A DNA stretch of 64,000 bases from positions 1,687,132-1,751,131 of the forward strand of contig KB722738.1 of NCBI GenBank assembly GCA_000349905.1, written 5' to 3'. The notes below the pieces were generated by a model that saw only the letters and a program-made list of their open reading frames with translations, did not search any database and was not told the origin of the DNA. This stretch comes from Volvariella volvacea V23. Lineage: Eukaryota; Basidiomycota; Agaricomycetes; Agaricales; Pluteaceae. Shown here piece after piece: positions 35,808 to 48,752 of the stretch. Position numbers and translations under genes: made by a program. Numbering within the stretch: the stretch's first letter is position 1; each line of letters opens with the position of its first letter.

Positions 35808-36914
35808 ATGGCATTCTCAAGTGCGTAGTCCCTTCGTCGCAACTGCCCGCCAGCATGCCAACACCACCGCCCAGAAACCATTCTTCCAGCCGTTTCCTTC
35901 CTTACCATCAGCGGATTCGCTGCCTACTCCATCTTTGGCCAACTGCAGCAGTCCGAGTTGGCAAAAGATCTCGGGGACTCATGTCCAGCAACCTATATCT
36001 CCCAGGAATTCACACCTTATAGACTTGCCTACACCGGGTCACCAGGTCTCGACCACACACTCTGCGGTTTCATCACCTTTTTTCATGCTTTATACACACC
36101 CGGCCCCCCTATCACATTTTTGAACTATTTTATTGGCACCGCCGGTCCTATTTTTGTTTTCTTTGCAGTGGAAGCTGTCCGGAGGGGCCGACCCAGTTCA
36201 ATCGCGTACCCAGTCTTCTTCGGGCTAGCATCTCAAGTCATCACCGTTGGAGTGACAGTTCCACTCTATTGCTCAGTTTTCGTCCTGTCAGGAGGGGCCG
36301 GGGTCAAGCGTGCGGCTGCGTTTGTCACCCAAGCCCATGCAGAGGCCATAGCCTTCTCGACACTCATTGGCTCTGTGGTTCCGAGCGCCGGTCTTACCAT
36401 TCTTCAGGATCCTTACGTTACTGCACTCTGGCAGATTTATCCCATCTACATGTCTATCGCTCAACTCGGACACCTTGTTATCCGGTCACCCAAGTCCCAT
36501 TCCCAATCTGGCTTCTGGATTATTCGTGCCATATATATCACAACCTTCATCCTCGCATCCTCCACCCACATTGCCACTGCATTGCCATTGCTAATGAAAG
36601 ACTGGCAGACTTTCAAAGCGGGTTTTATTCTATCGATGACGGCATTGTCCCCTCAATCACCCATTGAATCTCGGGTACTCCAATTTTTGAAGCAAGACTA
36701 CACCTTCTCATACATCTCAATCCTAGCTCTTGGATTTTGGATGCTGGAAGATGTGTCACAAGCTATTAAGCTCGCCATTTGGTATCTCTTCTCTGTCCCT
36801 CTTCTCGGTCCGGGTGCCGCGTTTTCTGGATTTGCTCTCTGGAGAGAATCTACATTGCGCAAAGGATACGAGCAGGCGCAACGTAACGAAGGAAAAGGGA
36901 AGAAGGTACAATGA
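35808..36914 (+). CDS. Multi-pass membrane protein, family not recognised
   Basis: Two exons, 35808..35820 (13 nt: MAFS plus one base) and 35875..36914, give 350 aa. About seven to eight hydrophobic helices are visible, such as SKTILPAVSFLTISGFAAYSIF, GPIFVFFAVEAV, ASQVITVGVTVPLYCSVFVL and FSYISILALGFWMLEDVSQAI. Between helices lie conserved-looking PSSIAYPVFFGLASQ and QAHAEAIAFSTLIGSVVP. The C-terminus is short and basic (EGKGKKVQ). The pattern of helices resembles fungal integral membrane enzymes or transport-related proteins, but I cannot name a function. A decayed copy lies 570 bp downstream in the same orientation. Confidence 0.78.
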
Positions 36915-37482
36915 AGAAAGGAACAGATAAGGTGTTGATTGCTACTTCAATTTTTGGGTATCCCTGTCCAACTTTATTGTCAGTTGAGCTTCGAGTGTAT
37001 TTAGAGCAGCTTATCTTGATTCAATAGTGTTTTTTTCCCAATGCATTCAACGTCTAGCTCTTGCCCATGCCTACCACCTATAACGACGTATATACGATTG
37101 CTGTAATACGCGGAAGGCCATGAGTAGCCCACTCCACAAAATTCATGTAGGCAGCCTCTGCATGAGTTACTGCGATTTTCTACCTCGCAGAAGCGTAGCT
37201 TATTTTTGCTCCTAGGGTCACTGGCGAGAGGACATAGTAGCATCAAATGTGACTAATTCGCCCCACACTGCACCGCTGGCAATTCATGAAGTTGCAGTAA
37301 CCCCATGACTGCATTCAAGTTGTTGAAATTGTCTTGAAATGTCACCCTTAAGTGTGTGACTAGTCTCTGCTTTGCAAATGCACTACTAGTAGCATCTTCT
37401 AGGGGTCATGCCCTTAGCCATTTCCTTGTTATGGCCTGCGCCATCTCCGGTTAGCCGCAGAGTCTGCGTAAGATTTTGACCC
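36915..37482. other. Intergenic spacer between membrane-protein gene and its pseudogene
   Basis: About 570 bp with no supported gene. Short frames on both strands have no family resemblance. Confidence 0.45.
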
Positions 37483-38240
37483 CAGACCTACATCTCCCAG
37501 GAATTCACGCCTTATCGACTAGCTTCCTTGTTTTATTCATGCCTGGTTCGCTCACAATCTTTCCTTTTTATTTTATTATGAATAGTGCTCCAATATTCAT
37601 TTTTTTTAGATCATGTCGAAGCTATCTGGAGAGGTCAACCCATTTTCGACCATATCCACCATTCTTCATGGTTATAGTTCCCCTTGCAGTTTTTGTCCTG
37701 TCAGGAGAGGTCAGAGTCAATCATACGACTGCGTTTACCACTTAAGCCCATGCAGAGGTCATAGCCTTTTCAAACGTTGTGGTATTTAGCGTTCCGCCGA
37801 TCCTGTTATCCTTCAGGAACCACATCACCGCATTCTTCTAGGCGTTCCCAGCTGAATGTCGTCATACAACTGGGTCACCTTGTGTTCTGCTCATTCCCCA
37901 ACCCAGCCCAGCCTCTGGATCATTTGCTCAATATATGTCGCAACGCTTATCGCCATTGCATTTGCCATTACATTTGGTGAAGGATTGGCCAGCTTTCGGG
38001 CAGGCTTTTATTGTCTACTCAATCACCTCAAGTTCTCCAATTCTTGAAGCCCAACAATCCTTGTTCATTGCGCATTCTGGAGTTTGGATTGTAGGATACG
38101 TTTGCAATTCAAAAGTCTTACCATTTGGTATATTTTTGCTTTCCTTATTCTCACCCCTCCACTTGCTAGACATGTTCTATATTACTCAAGGAATATGAGC
38201 AGACCCAATAGACTAAAGGGAAAACGGGATGCCATTATGA
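37483..38240 (+). pseudogene. Decayed tandem copy of the upstream membrane-protein gene
   Basis: Nucleotide similarity to 35985-36914 is visible by eye: tctcccaggaattcac (37492) matches 35999, ttttgtcctgtcaggag (37692) matches 36279, and aagcccatgcagagg (37745) matches 36330. The order of matching blocks is conserved to the region matching the 3' end. Several segments are shortened relative to the parent, and the frame is broken, for example by TAA at 37743-37745 where the parent reads CAA, and by a further stop near 37839. No start exon equivalent is seen. This is a non-functional duplicate, old enough to have many substitutions. Confidence 0.85.
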
Positions 38241-38292
38241 GAGCGAGAGGCAAATCAACGAGAAAATAATTAATTACCGGGACAGACTATAA

Positions 38293-41200
38293 CTAACGCT
38301 TAGCCTTTGCATTTCCATTTGCCTTCGCCGACTTCGTTGGTGCTTTCTTTTTTGGTCGCTCCTCATCAGAGTCTGTTTCTCCCGCTCTTTTCTTGGCTTC
38401 TGCTCGTTTTTGGTCCGCTGCACAGTATTCTTAGCTATACATCAGTGCATACACGAGGAGTGCTCACCCTTAGCAGCTTTCCGCTCCAGTTCATCCCAAT
38501 CATCGCCTATAAAACCGACAAAATCAGTATGGCTGAAGGCAACGAATTGCTGGAAACATGCCATCGCTTTCTTCCTCCTCAGAGCCTGAACCACTGTCAT
38601 CGCTGTAACTGCCGTCTGAGTAATCACTCTCGTCGCTGCTGCTTGAAGGCTCCTCTTCAGACGCTGCCTCAAATTCCGACTCCGACTCCGACTCTTCTGA
38701 GTGTTCGCTCTGCACACGTGGTTAGTACTCTGTAAGGTGCGAGTCAATTGGCGTTTACCTCGGCACCTTCAGGACCACCAAGGAAGCTCCATCCGCCTTG
38801 CTGGAAAAAGTCGTATGGATCCTCGTTGATGTGTTTCATGATTGGGCCCCAGTTGAGATTGACAGGGCTTTCGCTCATCGGGATATCCACCGAACTAATT
38901 ACAACAGCGTTAGTATCTGTGTGCTTCCCTTAGAATATGATGACGAACTCTAGCCAGTTCTTGACATCATCCATTTGTGTGCTCGGAATAGAGTTAATGT
39001 GCAAGGGCGCCTTTGTGAAATCCTTGAAAACCAGAATCAAATCGAATTGTCGCAAACCGTATTGAACACGCTCTAGGGATGCAATCTCAATATCTGCCAG
39101 CGTGACGACGAGGAATGGCGGGTCAGTCAAATGAACGAGGCACTCCGTTGTGGGTTGTAGCCTGGCACTTGTGCGGAACGGAACACCTTCAAAGGACAGC
39201 TCCCTGAAGGGAATATCCAACTCCAGGGGATCACCATTGGAAGCTGAGGCAGCTTCGGCAATCTTCTCAGCGAAAGCTTTGATTTCTTTGTTCAAGATAG
39301 CTCGACGCTTTCGTTCTTGCTGCTCCATCTCGATTTCATCTTCATCACCATAGCGGTGTTTGCGTTTCCGATTTCCAGTCTCATCGAATTGCACGTCTGT
39401 GGCCTCGCGGAAGAATTGTACATCCTGTGTAGAACATGAGACTCGTCTCCAATACACCACGGACCTACTACATACAATTGCCTTCTTCTTGCCTATCATA
39501 ATAGGGGCTTTGAGGTGCAAATGGACAATAACCAGAAGCTCGTGGTCACAAGGCTGGAAGAACAGATGCTTGATGTTATTGAACAAAATATCTGTTAAAA
39601 ATATTCATCGTGAGGTTTGTCATTCTTAGCTAATGTATAACTAACCAATTTTCTGAGAGCCCATAGACTGATAACGAAGACCATTCTGATGAATTTCAAC
39701 TTCTCCAGGTAGGCGCTTGCCGTCAAGCGCCGGTCGGATAAAAGCGTCTGACATCTTGATAGGCCGTCTGGCCTTGACTTCGACCAGTGATCCTTGCTCA
39801 ATAACGTCTGCCATCTCCTTCTTTTGTTGTTCTCTCTTATTGGCTTCCTTTTTCAGATCAGTGATTTGCTTGCTGATGCTGTCAAATCGATGTCCGTCTG
39901 GAGAACGGTACGTGACAGAGCGAATGAATGTAGCCTCAGGTTCTACAAACGGCTGAAAGGAGGTTAAAATACACAAAGGACCAAAAGCCAGGAACTCACC
40001 GTATCCTCCTTCTTTCCAGCCAGTTGGCCTGGCGTCTGGAAGTTGATACGGAGATAGGTAAATTCGCCCTCATCGTTTTTGCTGACGTTCTTAATTGTGT
40101 TAATATGGAATGGTACGGCAAACCCATGAACAGGGAGGATGACTGTGTTGGCTTTGCGGTCCACGTAGATCTACGAAAAAATATTAGTCTTTTCCAAGCA
40201 TAGATTAAACGACGAATGCACACCCTAAGTCTTGCAGCTTCTTGGGGCAATGCAGCCTCTCCTTTGTAACTCTGAAATTTCTTCCACCCCTTCCCTTCCT
40301 TCCCGCTACTACCACCACCACCTTCGGCAAATCTTTCAATACCAACTGCCTGTAGTTTGTCATGCAACTCCTTTTGGTGATCACGCAGCTTTGCAGCTGC
40401 TGTCAAGTGGACATCATCCTGGGCAGCCCGGCGTGGTTGGTTTCGCAGAACCTTGCCACCTACTGTCTTGGCCTTTGCAGGAGTGCCATTGGCCTTGGGT
40501 TGAGCAGCCTTCTTGGGTTTCTCTTCTTCACTTTCAGCTGTGAGGTAAAAGAGCACATCCCGTGGGGACTTGGTATTCTCGGTTAGTAGAATGGACCGAG
40601 TGCTTTCAACCTTGATGGTATCATTCAACTGCACGGCATACCTTCACTTACAGTTAGTACCGAATAAGCTAGAATAACTTGCACTTACTTGTTGGAGCCT
40701 TCCCCCAGGTCAGTAAAGCCCAGTGCCAAATTAAATACCATGCCGGCTTTGATTTGCCGGCCATTTTTAGGAGATAGTGTATATGTCGAATCGCGGAACT
40801 CAATGCCCATCTGCAGGAATCGTTAACTCAATTATGAGAAGTCTACGAGTGAGGCTTACCCCAAAGCCTGCAGATTTTACAAAATGGCTTTCTAGCACTG
40901 GCTTCTTCTCTCTAATGAAACCTAAGGCGTGTTGATAGACATCACGGCCTGTCACGCCCTCCTTGATGAAGGATAGCAAGTCAGCCTGAAGGGTGAGGAG
41001 CAGATTATATTGATCCTCTTGAGCCTAATAAGAGATTAGTTGATAGATACACAAAAGATCATTCGGATACGCACAGGCGTTGGATCGACGATGAACGTCC
41101 GACCAATATTCGTACAGTACGATTTATAACGCATGCCAAACGACACCAGGAAAACGCCCTTGTGTGCGATGATATCACTGGATGACTCAATCCCCATCCT

Positions 41201-42302
41201 CAGATCGTAGCCCGTTTTGGTGGATTTTGAGATGATAATTGGAGGATAGGCAAACTCTGTTAGCTGCCAATCGACCTAAATTGCGAACGCGCTTTAGATA
41301 CAATCAAAATCAATTAATGATACTCGACAGACCTCACTGAGCCCTTTTCCTTTATTCCACACCTTCATATCAGGGCCTTTGGCATTGGCACCCTCGCCTG
41401 AGCCCAGCCTCGCCTCAATTTTGTATGCAAAATCCTCGTGCGAGATCGATGATTCTTGATCTAGAACTGCCTCTAGTGTCGGCGCAACATGATATTTAAG
41501 GAGGGTTGAAGTCAAGGCAGCAGATGTTCGGATAGATTTCTGTGAGGAGCGCTTCAATTTGGATAATGATAGGGCTGCAAAAGAATACAAACCTGCTCTT
41601 CTTCATCCTTCACCGCCATGAAGGCGGCTACAGCAGGCGCGACATCAATCACTTCCGGCGTGGGGGATGACTCTTGAGCGAGCTTGTCCCATTCCGCGAT
41701 CAATTTCCCCTTATGCTGCTCTTTCAATAGCGCTCCAACGCGTTTGTGCGAAGAGTATGCTTTGAAGAATCGTGGAAGGGCGTCATTCGCAGGCTCTTTT
41801 GCCTTTGCCTGAGCAAAGATCTCAACAGGAACAGGATCCGTCATTCCCTCGATCTGGGACAGGATTTTCGCTGTAGCGAGAGTTGAGTTTAAACACGGTA
41901 TTGGGGGCTTAAATTACCTTTGGAGGCGGAGCTGAGAATCAATAACTTGTCCTTTTGCAGAAGGAAGAAGGTCGAGGGGAATTCGTAGCCCAAAAGCCAT
42001 TGCTGGAAATGCAGTAAATGTTGAATGGAGATGCTCCAACAGATAGGAATGGTGTTCAGAACGCAACTTGTAGACTGGTGCTCTTGCGCGGTGCCTCATC
42101 CTCTGAGGACTCTCCTACCACAAACAATAATGCATCTAGATCGGATATTGATGCGGAATCGTCGTTCTTTTTTGCACTCTAGAAGTCTCGTCAGCTCGAA
42201 GACAGAGAGCAGTGGTAGGTGGCCACAGACGTTCCAAGCGTCGTAGATGCGTTTCAGATGAGAAATGAAGACTGATTTGTTGAGAACGACCTGGGTGGCC
42301 AT
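38293..42302 (-). CDS. SPT16: FACT complex subunit Spt16
   Basis: Histone chaperone that reorganises nucleosomes during transcription and replication together with Pob3/SSRP1. The start is ATG 42302 ([23 protein letters not shown]). The peptidase-like N-terminal domain shows [46 protein letters not shown] and [10 protein letters not shown]. The middle domain includes [55 protein letters not shown]-type text ([18 protein letters not shown]) and [19 protein letters not shown] text before the tail. The C-terminus is a long Glu/Ser/Asp tract (near 38.5-38.7 kb) then Lys/Ala-rich ANGNAKAKR. About 14 short introns. Complete gene; the acidic tail is needed for H2A-H2B binding in known orthologues. 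Confidence 0.96.
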
Positions 42303-42445
42303 AACTTAAGACGGAGAGGTGGAGAGAGGCGGAAAGAGGAGCGCGTCGAAAGAGAGAACCTTAGACGCGTTCAAGGATAATATAATATTATATTGAATTG
42401 ACAAATTGCGGAGTTTGAATAACGGCACGAGGTCGTGACCAGTCA

Positions 42446-44595
42446 CTAGTCATCGTCCACGCCATATACAGCCAAGTCGCGCATCACAAAGACAGCCTCT
42501 TCGACCCGTGACGCCAGCACAGTCAGTTTTTGTTGTCGACGCTGCCACTCCGTCAGGATGTCGCGCTCTAGACGTGTTAGCAGACTCTCATCCTGTTGCA
42601 CATCCGTACGCTCTCGCTTTTCCAGGACCGCTTTGACTTCTGGCACCTCCTTCTCCCCTTGTCGTCGCGTCCCAATGTTGTATAGAGTCTTGTAGAGGTT
42701 GCCGAGTATAACTGAATATGCTTTGTGCAGGTCAACATACCTATAGTACAGGTCAGTCTCATGTGCATATAATTACCGAAGAGTGTACCAGAGGTATATT
42801 GTTCTCGTTGGATTGCGGTCTGCACTTTTGGCCACCTCTTGTGTGCTTATAAGACAGTCCGCGGTCATTGAGGTTAACAGTGGCCGTACATCTTTGGCTG
42901 CCATCATTACGACTTTTGATATCTTTCAAAGTATTGGCATAATCAGCTAGATGGGGAATCTGCCAGCTCACCTGCTTTTCATCCAACTTTCCTACGCTCA
43001 ACAACAACCTCAGTATTCGAATGCCCTCAGTGCCATACTTCTCTCGTGTTACTGACTCCAGCATGCGACGCCGCAGCCGTCTACCCACGGTCTCAAATTC
43101 CACTTGGATTTTAGATGACGAGAACGAGATAAATGCTGATGCTTTCCCAGCAGGAGTTGGGTTATCGGCACAAGCAAGCATCCCCAAGTAATCTTTAATG
43201 GCTGTGGCGTTAGAGACCCTTTTGGATGAGAAGATCAGGCCTGACGTCAAGTCTTTGTCGGTTCCCGATAACTGCATCACAATGCTTGCTACAGAGACAG
43301 AGTCTGCAACGGCGTCAGCCTATACCACCTGGATACGGAAACGCGGAGACCCACCAGACCGAGAATCTGACACTTTCAGTTGAGATGCCTCTGTAACCTT
43401 CAATGTAGCTCTCATGACAATAGCTGCTCCCTCCCCATAGCGCTCTTTACATGCAGTTTCAATAAGCTACAAAACGAGGTCATCATTACCCATTTGTAAT
43501 ACAGAGAATACTCCGTACTGCATTGCGAATATGAACATTATACTTCTCAAAGTTGACTCTGAAATAGACATCATCCTGCGGGACTCGAGATCGATCGCAT
43601 AGGGAAAATAATGCGAATCATACTCACATCGACCACTATATCCTCGTCGATGACTTTCCTTTGCTATAGCATTGTTAGTATGCTTATACACCGACAAAGC
43701 CAGCCTGACCCTGTGCTTTGCTACGGGTTCCTTTCCCTTTCGCTTCTAGGTTGTTTAAGAAAAATAGACAATAGAAATAGACAACAGTAGATGCTCACGA
43801 GTCCCACTTTCTCGGCCTCTTCCTCTTCCCGCCGTATCCTGGCCCTAGCAATCTCTTTTACCTCTCTTAGTTCCTTTGCTGAAGGGAACCCCGATATCTT
43901 GGCCTTCTCCTCGGCTTCGTATCGTAAAATCTTATCACAAGGAGATATGTGAGATAGCGTCGTAGACGGCTTGAGGTGTGTGGTCGTAACTAGCTTTTGG
44001 AGTGCTTGTCGATATAATGTCGTCGCTTTCTCGCATGTGAGCACGGGATTATAAGCACAGTAAGGGTCCTACTTTTTGGATCGTAAGCCAGTCTGGATAG
44101 CACCTCTGGTGCGCGTAACTTGCCATGGTCCAATATAAGTTGGACAATTTCAGCTGCCTGTTCTCCAATTGGCCCGTATGAGAATATATTTAACTATTCA
44201 TGCAAAGGCAGGTACTTACATGTGTTCCGAAGAGTTTTTCTGTCTGAAAGACATACCGACCAAACCTCAGTCTCGTCATACACTCCTCTGTATTGATTTC
44301 CAGACCCTCCTCTGAATCATCAGTTTGGGCGTGCCAGAGCAGATTGTGCTGGACTAGCACTATGATAGCAGCTCTGACGGTACGAGGTTTGAGTCCAGTG
44401 TAGCGAACCACTTGTGATAATGGTAGGCGACCTCGACTCAGGAGAACAGAGGCAACTCTCTGATCACAAGAGGAATAGCGGAAACCGGTGAGCTAGCCTG
44501 GGCGCGATAAGTACTATGATACATACCCCAGTGAGAGGGCCAAAGTGGTCGTGAATGATTTGAGCGCATAGTTTTCCCGTATGAACGTCTGCCAT
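42446..44595 (-). CDS. RPC82: RNA polymerase III subunit C82 (RPC3)
   Basis: Part of the C82-C34-C31 initiation trimer of Pol III. The start MADVHTGKLCAQIIHDHFGPL and the following SRGRLPLSQVVRYTGLKPRTVRAAIIVLVQHNLLWHA are the first winged-helix region of this family. A Lys/Glu-rich segment (REVKEIARARIRREEEEAEK) occurs midway, then FRVNFEKYNVHIRN, and YGTEGIRILRLLLSVGKLDEKQVSKVVMMAAKD in the later winged helices. The C-terminus is TWQRRQQKLTVLASRVEEAVFVMRDLAVY-like coiled coil and ends in DDD. About 11 exons. It lies 143 bp upstream of SPT16 on the same strand. Confidence 0.93.
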
Positions 44596-45135
44596 ATGCT
44601 AGCCCAAATTCCAAGATATGATGATGGTAGAGGAATCAAATGACTAGTGATCGGGTCCAAATATAGTAATTCAAAGGTTGAACGAAATTCTCAATTCACA
44701 CTACCATACAAAGCAGACTCCAAAGCCACTAAACAAATTACAACGGGTAGACGAACGCGCAAAAAATATAACAATAAAGCCAAAGTGTGTAAGAGTGACA
44801 ACGTCAAGGGTTGAAATACCACAAATGCCAAGAGTGATAGTAACTTTTACTCGGTCAAACACCTTGATCATGACCTACATATAACCTGCCCACCAGTTCG
44901 TCAGGGAAGATTGCTAATCCTGTATGTCCCTGGAAAAGGTTAGCGTAAATCCTAGAAGATTTGTGACCTCAGGACGAGTGAAGAAAGAGAATTCCTGTAC
45001 AAGCGTCAGCGATGCAAACGAGAAATAACTTAGCCGCGTAAATGATCGGGCTTGCTGGAGTGCCATCCATTTCACAACTGCTGGATGATTGTGAAAGCCA
45101 TCTCCTCCTGAGCCACGCAATCGCAGACCAAAACA
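44596..45135. other. Intergenic region upstream of RPC82
   Basis: 540 bp between two minus-strand genes. The minus-strand frame at 44914-45120 and the plus-strand frame at 44678-44884 show no domain and are likely chance. Confidence 0.45.
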
Positions 45136-47971
45136 TTATTGCACGCGTGGCCTCTTAGAGTCTGCAGCAGATCATGATCAGCTCTTATCTACACATGGTG
45201 TAACATTAACCGACCTGGCGAACTTGGTAATGGAGGCAGAGAAGCGACATCGAACTCGTCAGCTTCAAACTCATCAAAACTCCTTTTGACCGAGGCTTTG
45301 CTAGATAAGGTCGTAGAACTTTCAGTAGAGGCCGTTTCTTGTTCAACACCCGCATCTTCTTCCCATTCACCATAATCTTGGTATTCTGCATCCCATTCTC
45401 CATCTAAGTCTTCAGCGGTCGTCTCCTCCGCTAACGTGATGGATTGAGGGTTTGATGCTGCAACCAATGAGAGGGCGCGACAGGGATATATAAATTGACA
45501 AAACCCACCGTTATTTGATCCTGTATCGAACTCAAGCGCACGAGGAACGGTTTCTTCATCTTCGGGAACAGCACCACCTTGGGCTTCGAGTTGGTGCTCT
45601 CCAGTCGTCGACTCTTCAACATCTTCATATTCCTCGTACTGCGTTTCTTCGAATTCTTCATAATTGGATTGCAGATCCTCACCTGAACTATCGTAAGAAG
45701 CCGTAAGAACAACCACGAAATGCTTCACACCTGCTTCAGACTCAAGAGCAGGAGCAATTTGACGAGGAGTAGAGTGATCCTCCTCAACAGCCTCAACAGT
45801 TTTACCTTCTTCTGCCTCGTCCTTTGACAAAGGATTTCCTGGTTCGCTTATGGGGCCCTCTTCCTGCACTTCCTCTTCAACGGCAGCGCCATTCGCGGAC
45901 TCGAGTAGTTGGCCATCTTCTACAGTATTTTCCTCATCTTCATCTTCATCAAACGAGTCGTCAGGTAGGGGAGGCAAGTGTGCTTCATTTGGTTCTTCAT
46001 CTGGTTCTTCATCTGGTTGGTCTCCCTCTTGCAATTCTTCAACGTGCGGGCGCTCTTGTATAGCCTGTTTTTGTTCTTGTTCTTGATACTCTTCGTAAGG
46101 CGCTTCTGGATGGCCCTCGGCTGGAAGGTCAGAAGTGTCATAAGCACCATCTTCATTTTCTTTTTGCGTCTCTCGAGCTTCTCCGGTGGGATGCGTCGGA
46201 ATATGCCCTTCACCTGTATCTGTATCAGATCCATCAATTGGAGCAGGAATTTCGATGGATGGTTCTGTGAGATATTCAGGGAGTTGATGCGAGGATGAAA
46301 CCGGTTCACTGGCTGCCTGGTCACCTTGAGCATTATCCGCCCCAGTATGATGACTTTTAGCAGTTACTGCGGCGACAGGGGGCTCTACAAAATAGAGCTT
46401 AATTCAATAACCATACAAAAATGAACCCACGCACCAGCTGCCTGTTTTGCCTCTGCATTTTGTTTATCATAATCGTCAGTCGCCTCATTGGTTGGTGGCT
46501 CCACTTTAACACCCTCAGCGTACTCATCACCATGGGTATGAAGATCTGCAAATTGAAGCTGGAGCTGTCGATATCGCGTAATAAAACGTGGGGTAGACAT
46601 CTGTAACTGAAGACGCAGTGGGCCAGGCAGGTTAGATTCATCATGGATGAGATTCAAATCGTGTAAAGTGATTTCGCGGGCATACACATTATCCTGTAAT
46701 GATCTTTTAAAAATGAAGAGCAACAGTTTAACAGGGAGACATACCTCTGATAAAATGAGACCTAGTTGATATGCATTAAGAATCAATTCACCGTCTGGTG
46801 AACCAGAAAAGGTTGACAGCGCAGACTCCTGACGCAGGACCTCAAAAAGCGTAGAGATAGTATCATAGTAGAGCGTGGGCTGCTGGTGCAAAAGCACATG
46901 ATATTCAGTTGTACTGTTGTGAAGGGCATTTGATGATGATGGCGATGTGTTGCGATCAGCGTCCGGTTCAGCTGAGGGCTGGTTGAATAAATAGTACACC
47001 TGTTCGGATGTAGACAGATAGACAGGTGGTGGAGGATCGATATAAACTCCTTCAGATATTTCGTGCGGATCGCCTGGAGATTCTTCGTCTACGTTGTTGG
47101 GCTCGATGGCAGATGACTCCTGCTCTGCTGGCACTTCCCCTTGTAACCCTTCATGAGTAGAGGAGGATGTTGGCTCCAATTCGCTTGCCCCTAAGTCAGC
47201 AGAGGGTAGAGATGCCAGACTAGCGGTCAACTCTGCAGAGATTGATGGCTGTGCGGATATGACATTCAGGCTTTCGCTTGCCACTGCTGGTGTGTTGTCG
47301 CCTGCAGTCTCCTCGGCAAAGACAGGTAATGATTGAGGTGTTCTCGGGAGATCGGTATTCTGGTGCTCTAACGGGGAGCTTTCCTGCTGCCCTTCATCTC
47401 TTAAGCCTGGTTCTTGCTCCGCGATTACTTCAGCTGCTGGAGCTACAGGGTCTTGCTCTAAGGGAACTCCAGGCAGAGGGGAAGAATGCATATGGAGAAC
47501 TTCGTCAGTTTCAAGGATTGATTGTGCATTGCTTGCATTTTGAATCGTAGGAGGCCCTTCCGATGAGGCGTGTGAGGGGTTGTGTAACTCGGGCAGGCTG
47601 GTGAAAACAGGCTGCGGGGAGTTGAGACGAGAAGCGTCGAAAACTTCCACATCCTGCAGTTCCCGGCCAAGGCCGTCGTGCGCTAACCCGTCTGTCATAT
47701 CATACTCGACTGAAACGTCTTCATAAGCGTCCATGTCCACTTCTACCAAAACGTCAACGTCTTGCATAGGATCACTTGAATGGTGGTGATGGGGAGGATG
47801 ATCATCTTCCATAATAGCTTCGTCGTGAGTCCAGTGTTCCGCTGTCGATGGCTGCATCGGAATATCAAGGTCGGTTGAATAGTCAAGCATTGGAGCGTCA
47901 AAAGCTTCCACCATTGTGGTAGTCATTGGGAGAGGGCAAGAATGGTGAAGCTTACCTAACCATGAACTCAT
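45136..47971 (-). CDS. Acidic, low-complexity protein of unknown function, probably nuclear
   Basis: The first ATG in frame is 47971 (MSSWLG); a perfect gtaagc donor just after codon 5 offers an alternative in-frame first intron joining to FDAPMLDYSTD. The protein is about 900 aa and extremely rich in Glu, Asp, Pro and Ser. The one ordered-looking part (46.6-46.9 kb) contains YYDTISTLFEVLRQESAL, ELILNAYQLGLILSEDNVYA, EITLHDLNLIHDESNLPGPL and FITRYRQLQLQF. The last exons are EEFEETQYEEYEDVEES, LDGEWDAEYQDYGEWEED and, after the final intron, SKRPRVQ, a basic nuclear-signal-like end. I do not recognise the family. It starts 125 bp from a divergent membrane-protein gene. Confidence 0.75.
45984..46020. 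repeat. 12-bp tandem repeat in the acidic-protein gene
   Basis: The unit ggttcttcatct occurs twice in full with partial copies on both sides. On the coding strand it gives repeated DEEP. The period is a multiple of three, so copy changes would keep frame. Confidence 0.75.
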
Positions 47972-48096
47972 CTCCCTTGACCCCGAAACCAAACACGCTC
48001 AATCAACGGACTGAGTCCCTTGCTGGCCATACATGTTGCTGCAGCCCTAAGCTTTCTTCATAACACCTTCCTACCCTACTGAGGTTGGGCGGTGAC
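47972..48096. promoter_or_regulatory. Very short divergent promoter
   Basis: 125 bp between the ATGs of the acidic protein (-) and the 168-aa membrane protein (+). No motif is recognised; both leaders must lie within it. Confidence 0.5.
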
Positions 48097-48752
48097 ATGC
48101 CTCAACCATCTGTCAGTAGTGCACGCGCAGCAGACCATGGCTTTGTTGCTCGTAAGGCGGCCTATGCCGGCTTTGAAATGACCTCCTTTTTTCTCCCACC
48201 TGTTTATGTGGCAACCGTGCTCTTGAGGAGGGGAATGAAGGAATTTTCCGCCAATAGATTTCTGAGAACTACTTGGCTGGGATCACTAGGCGGTAGGCCA
48301 TCCAAGTGTTTCCCCGCTGCTGGCAACTTTACACCGCAATTCAGGTGGGGCGGCGTCCGGAACCGCAGCTTATCTATGGGGTATGCGCGCAACAGATGAG
48401 ACACTAAAGGACGTTCGAAGGGATCTGACATATGATGTATTCGCCCTTCCTTGATCCCAGAACCGATGCTGAAAATGGTCGTCTAGATCAAGTCTGCCCG
48501 GAGAGACGACTACGCCACAATAGGGCTGGTCATAGGGGCCGTTTTAGCACCTGGGCTGCTCTTGAACCGTGCCCATCTTTATAACTGTAGGCATCCTCCT
48601 CTCTTAATACATGACCCGTCTGACCTTGCTCAGTGATTCTTGGTGGTGCAAGCCTTGGTAGTGGGATGAGCATACTGACATTCCACTACCATTCTTTGAC
48701 TGCGCCTCATAATCAACAGAGAAATGAGACACATAGTGCCAAAAATTCATGA
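48097..48752 (+). CDS. Small glycine-rich membrane protein of unknown function
   Basis: Four exons, 48097..48292, 48345..48436, 48487..48586 and 48634..48752, give 168 aa in frame. Hydrophobic segments: YAGFEMTSFFLPPVYVATVLL, TTWLGSLGGGAASGTAAYLWG, DYATIGLVIGAVLAPGLLL and NLILGGASLGSGMSILTF. The Gly/Ala/Ser-rich helices (GGGAASGTAA, GGASLGSG) recall small organelle inner-membrane proteins such as the Tim17/NDUFA11 class, but no family signature is certain. Between helices is a charged loop RATDETLKDVRRDLTYDIKSARRDD. The 3' end is convergent with the 5'-nucleotidase-type gene, 190 bp away. Confidence 0.7.

Noticed and set aside
44914..45120. 68-codon minus-strand frame between RPC82 and the acidic gene
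   Set aside because: No start context, no domain and no splice link to the acidic gene, whose last exon ends at 45136.
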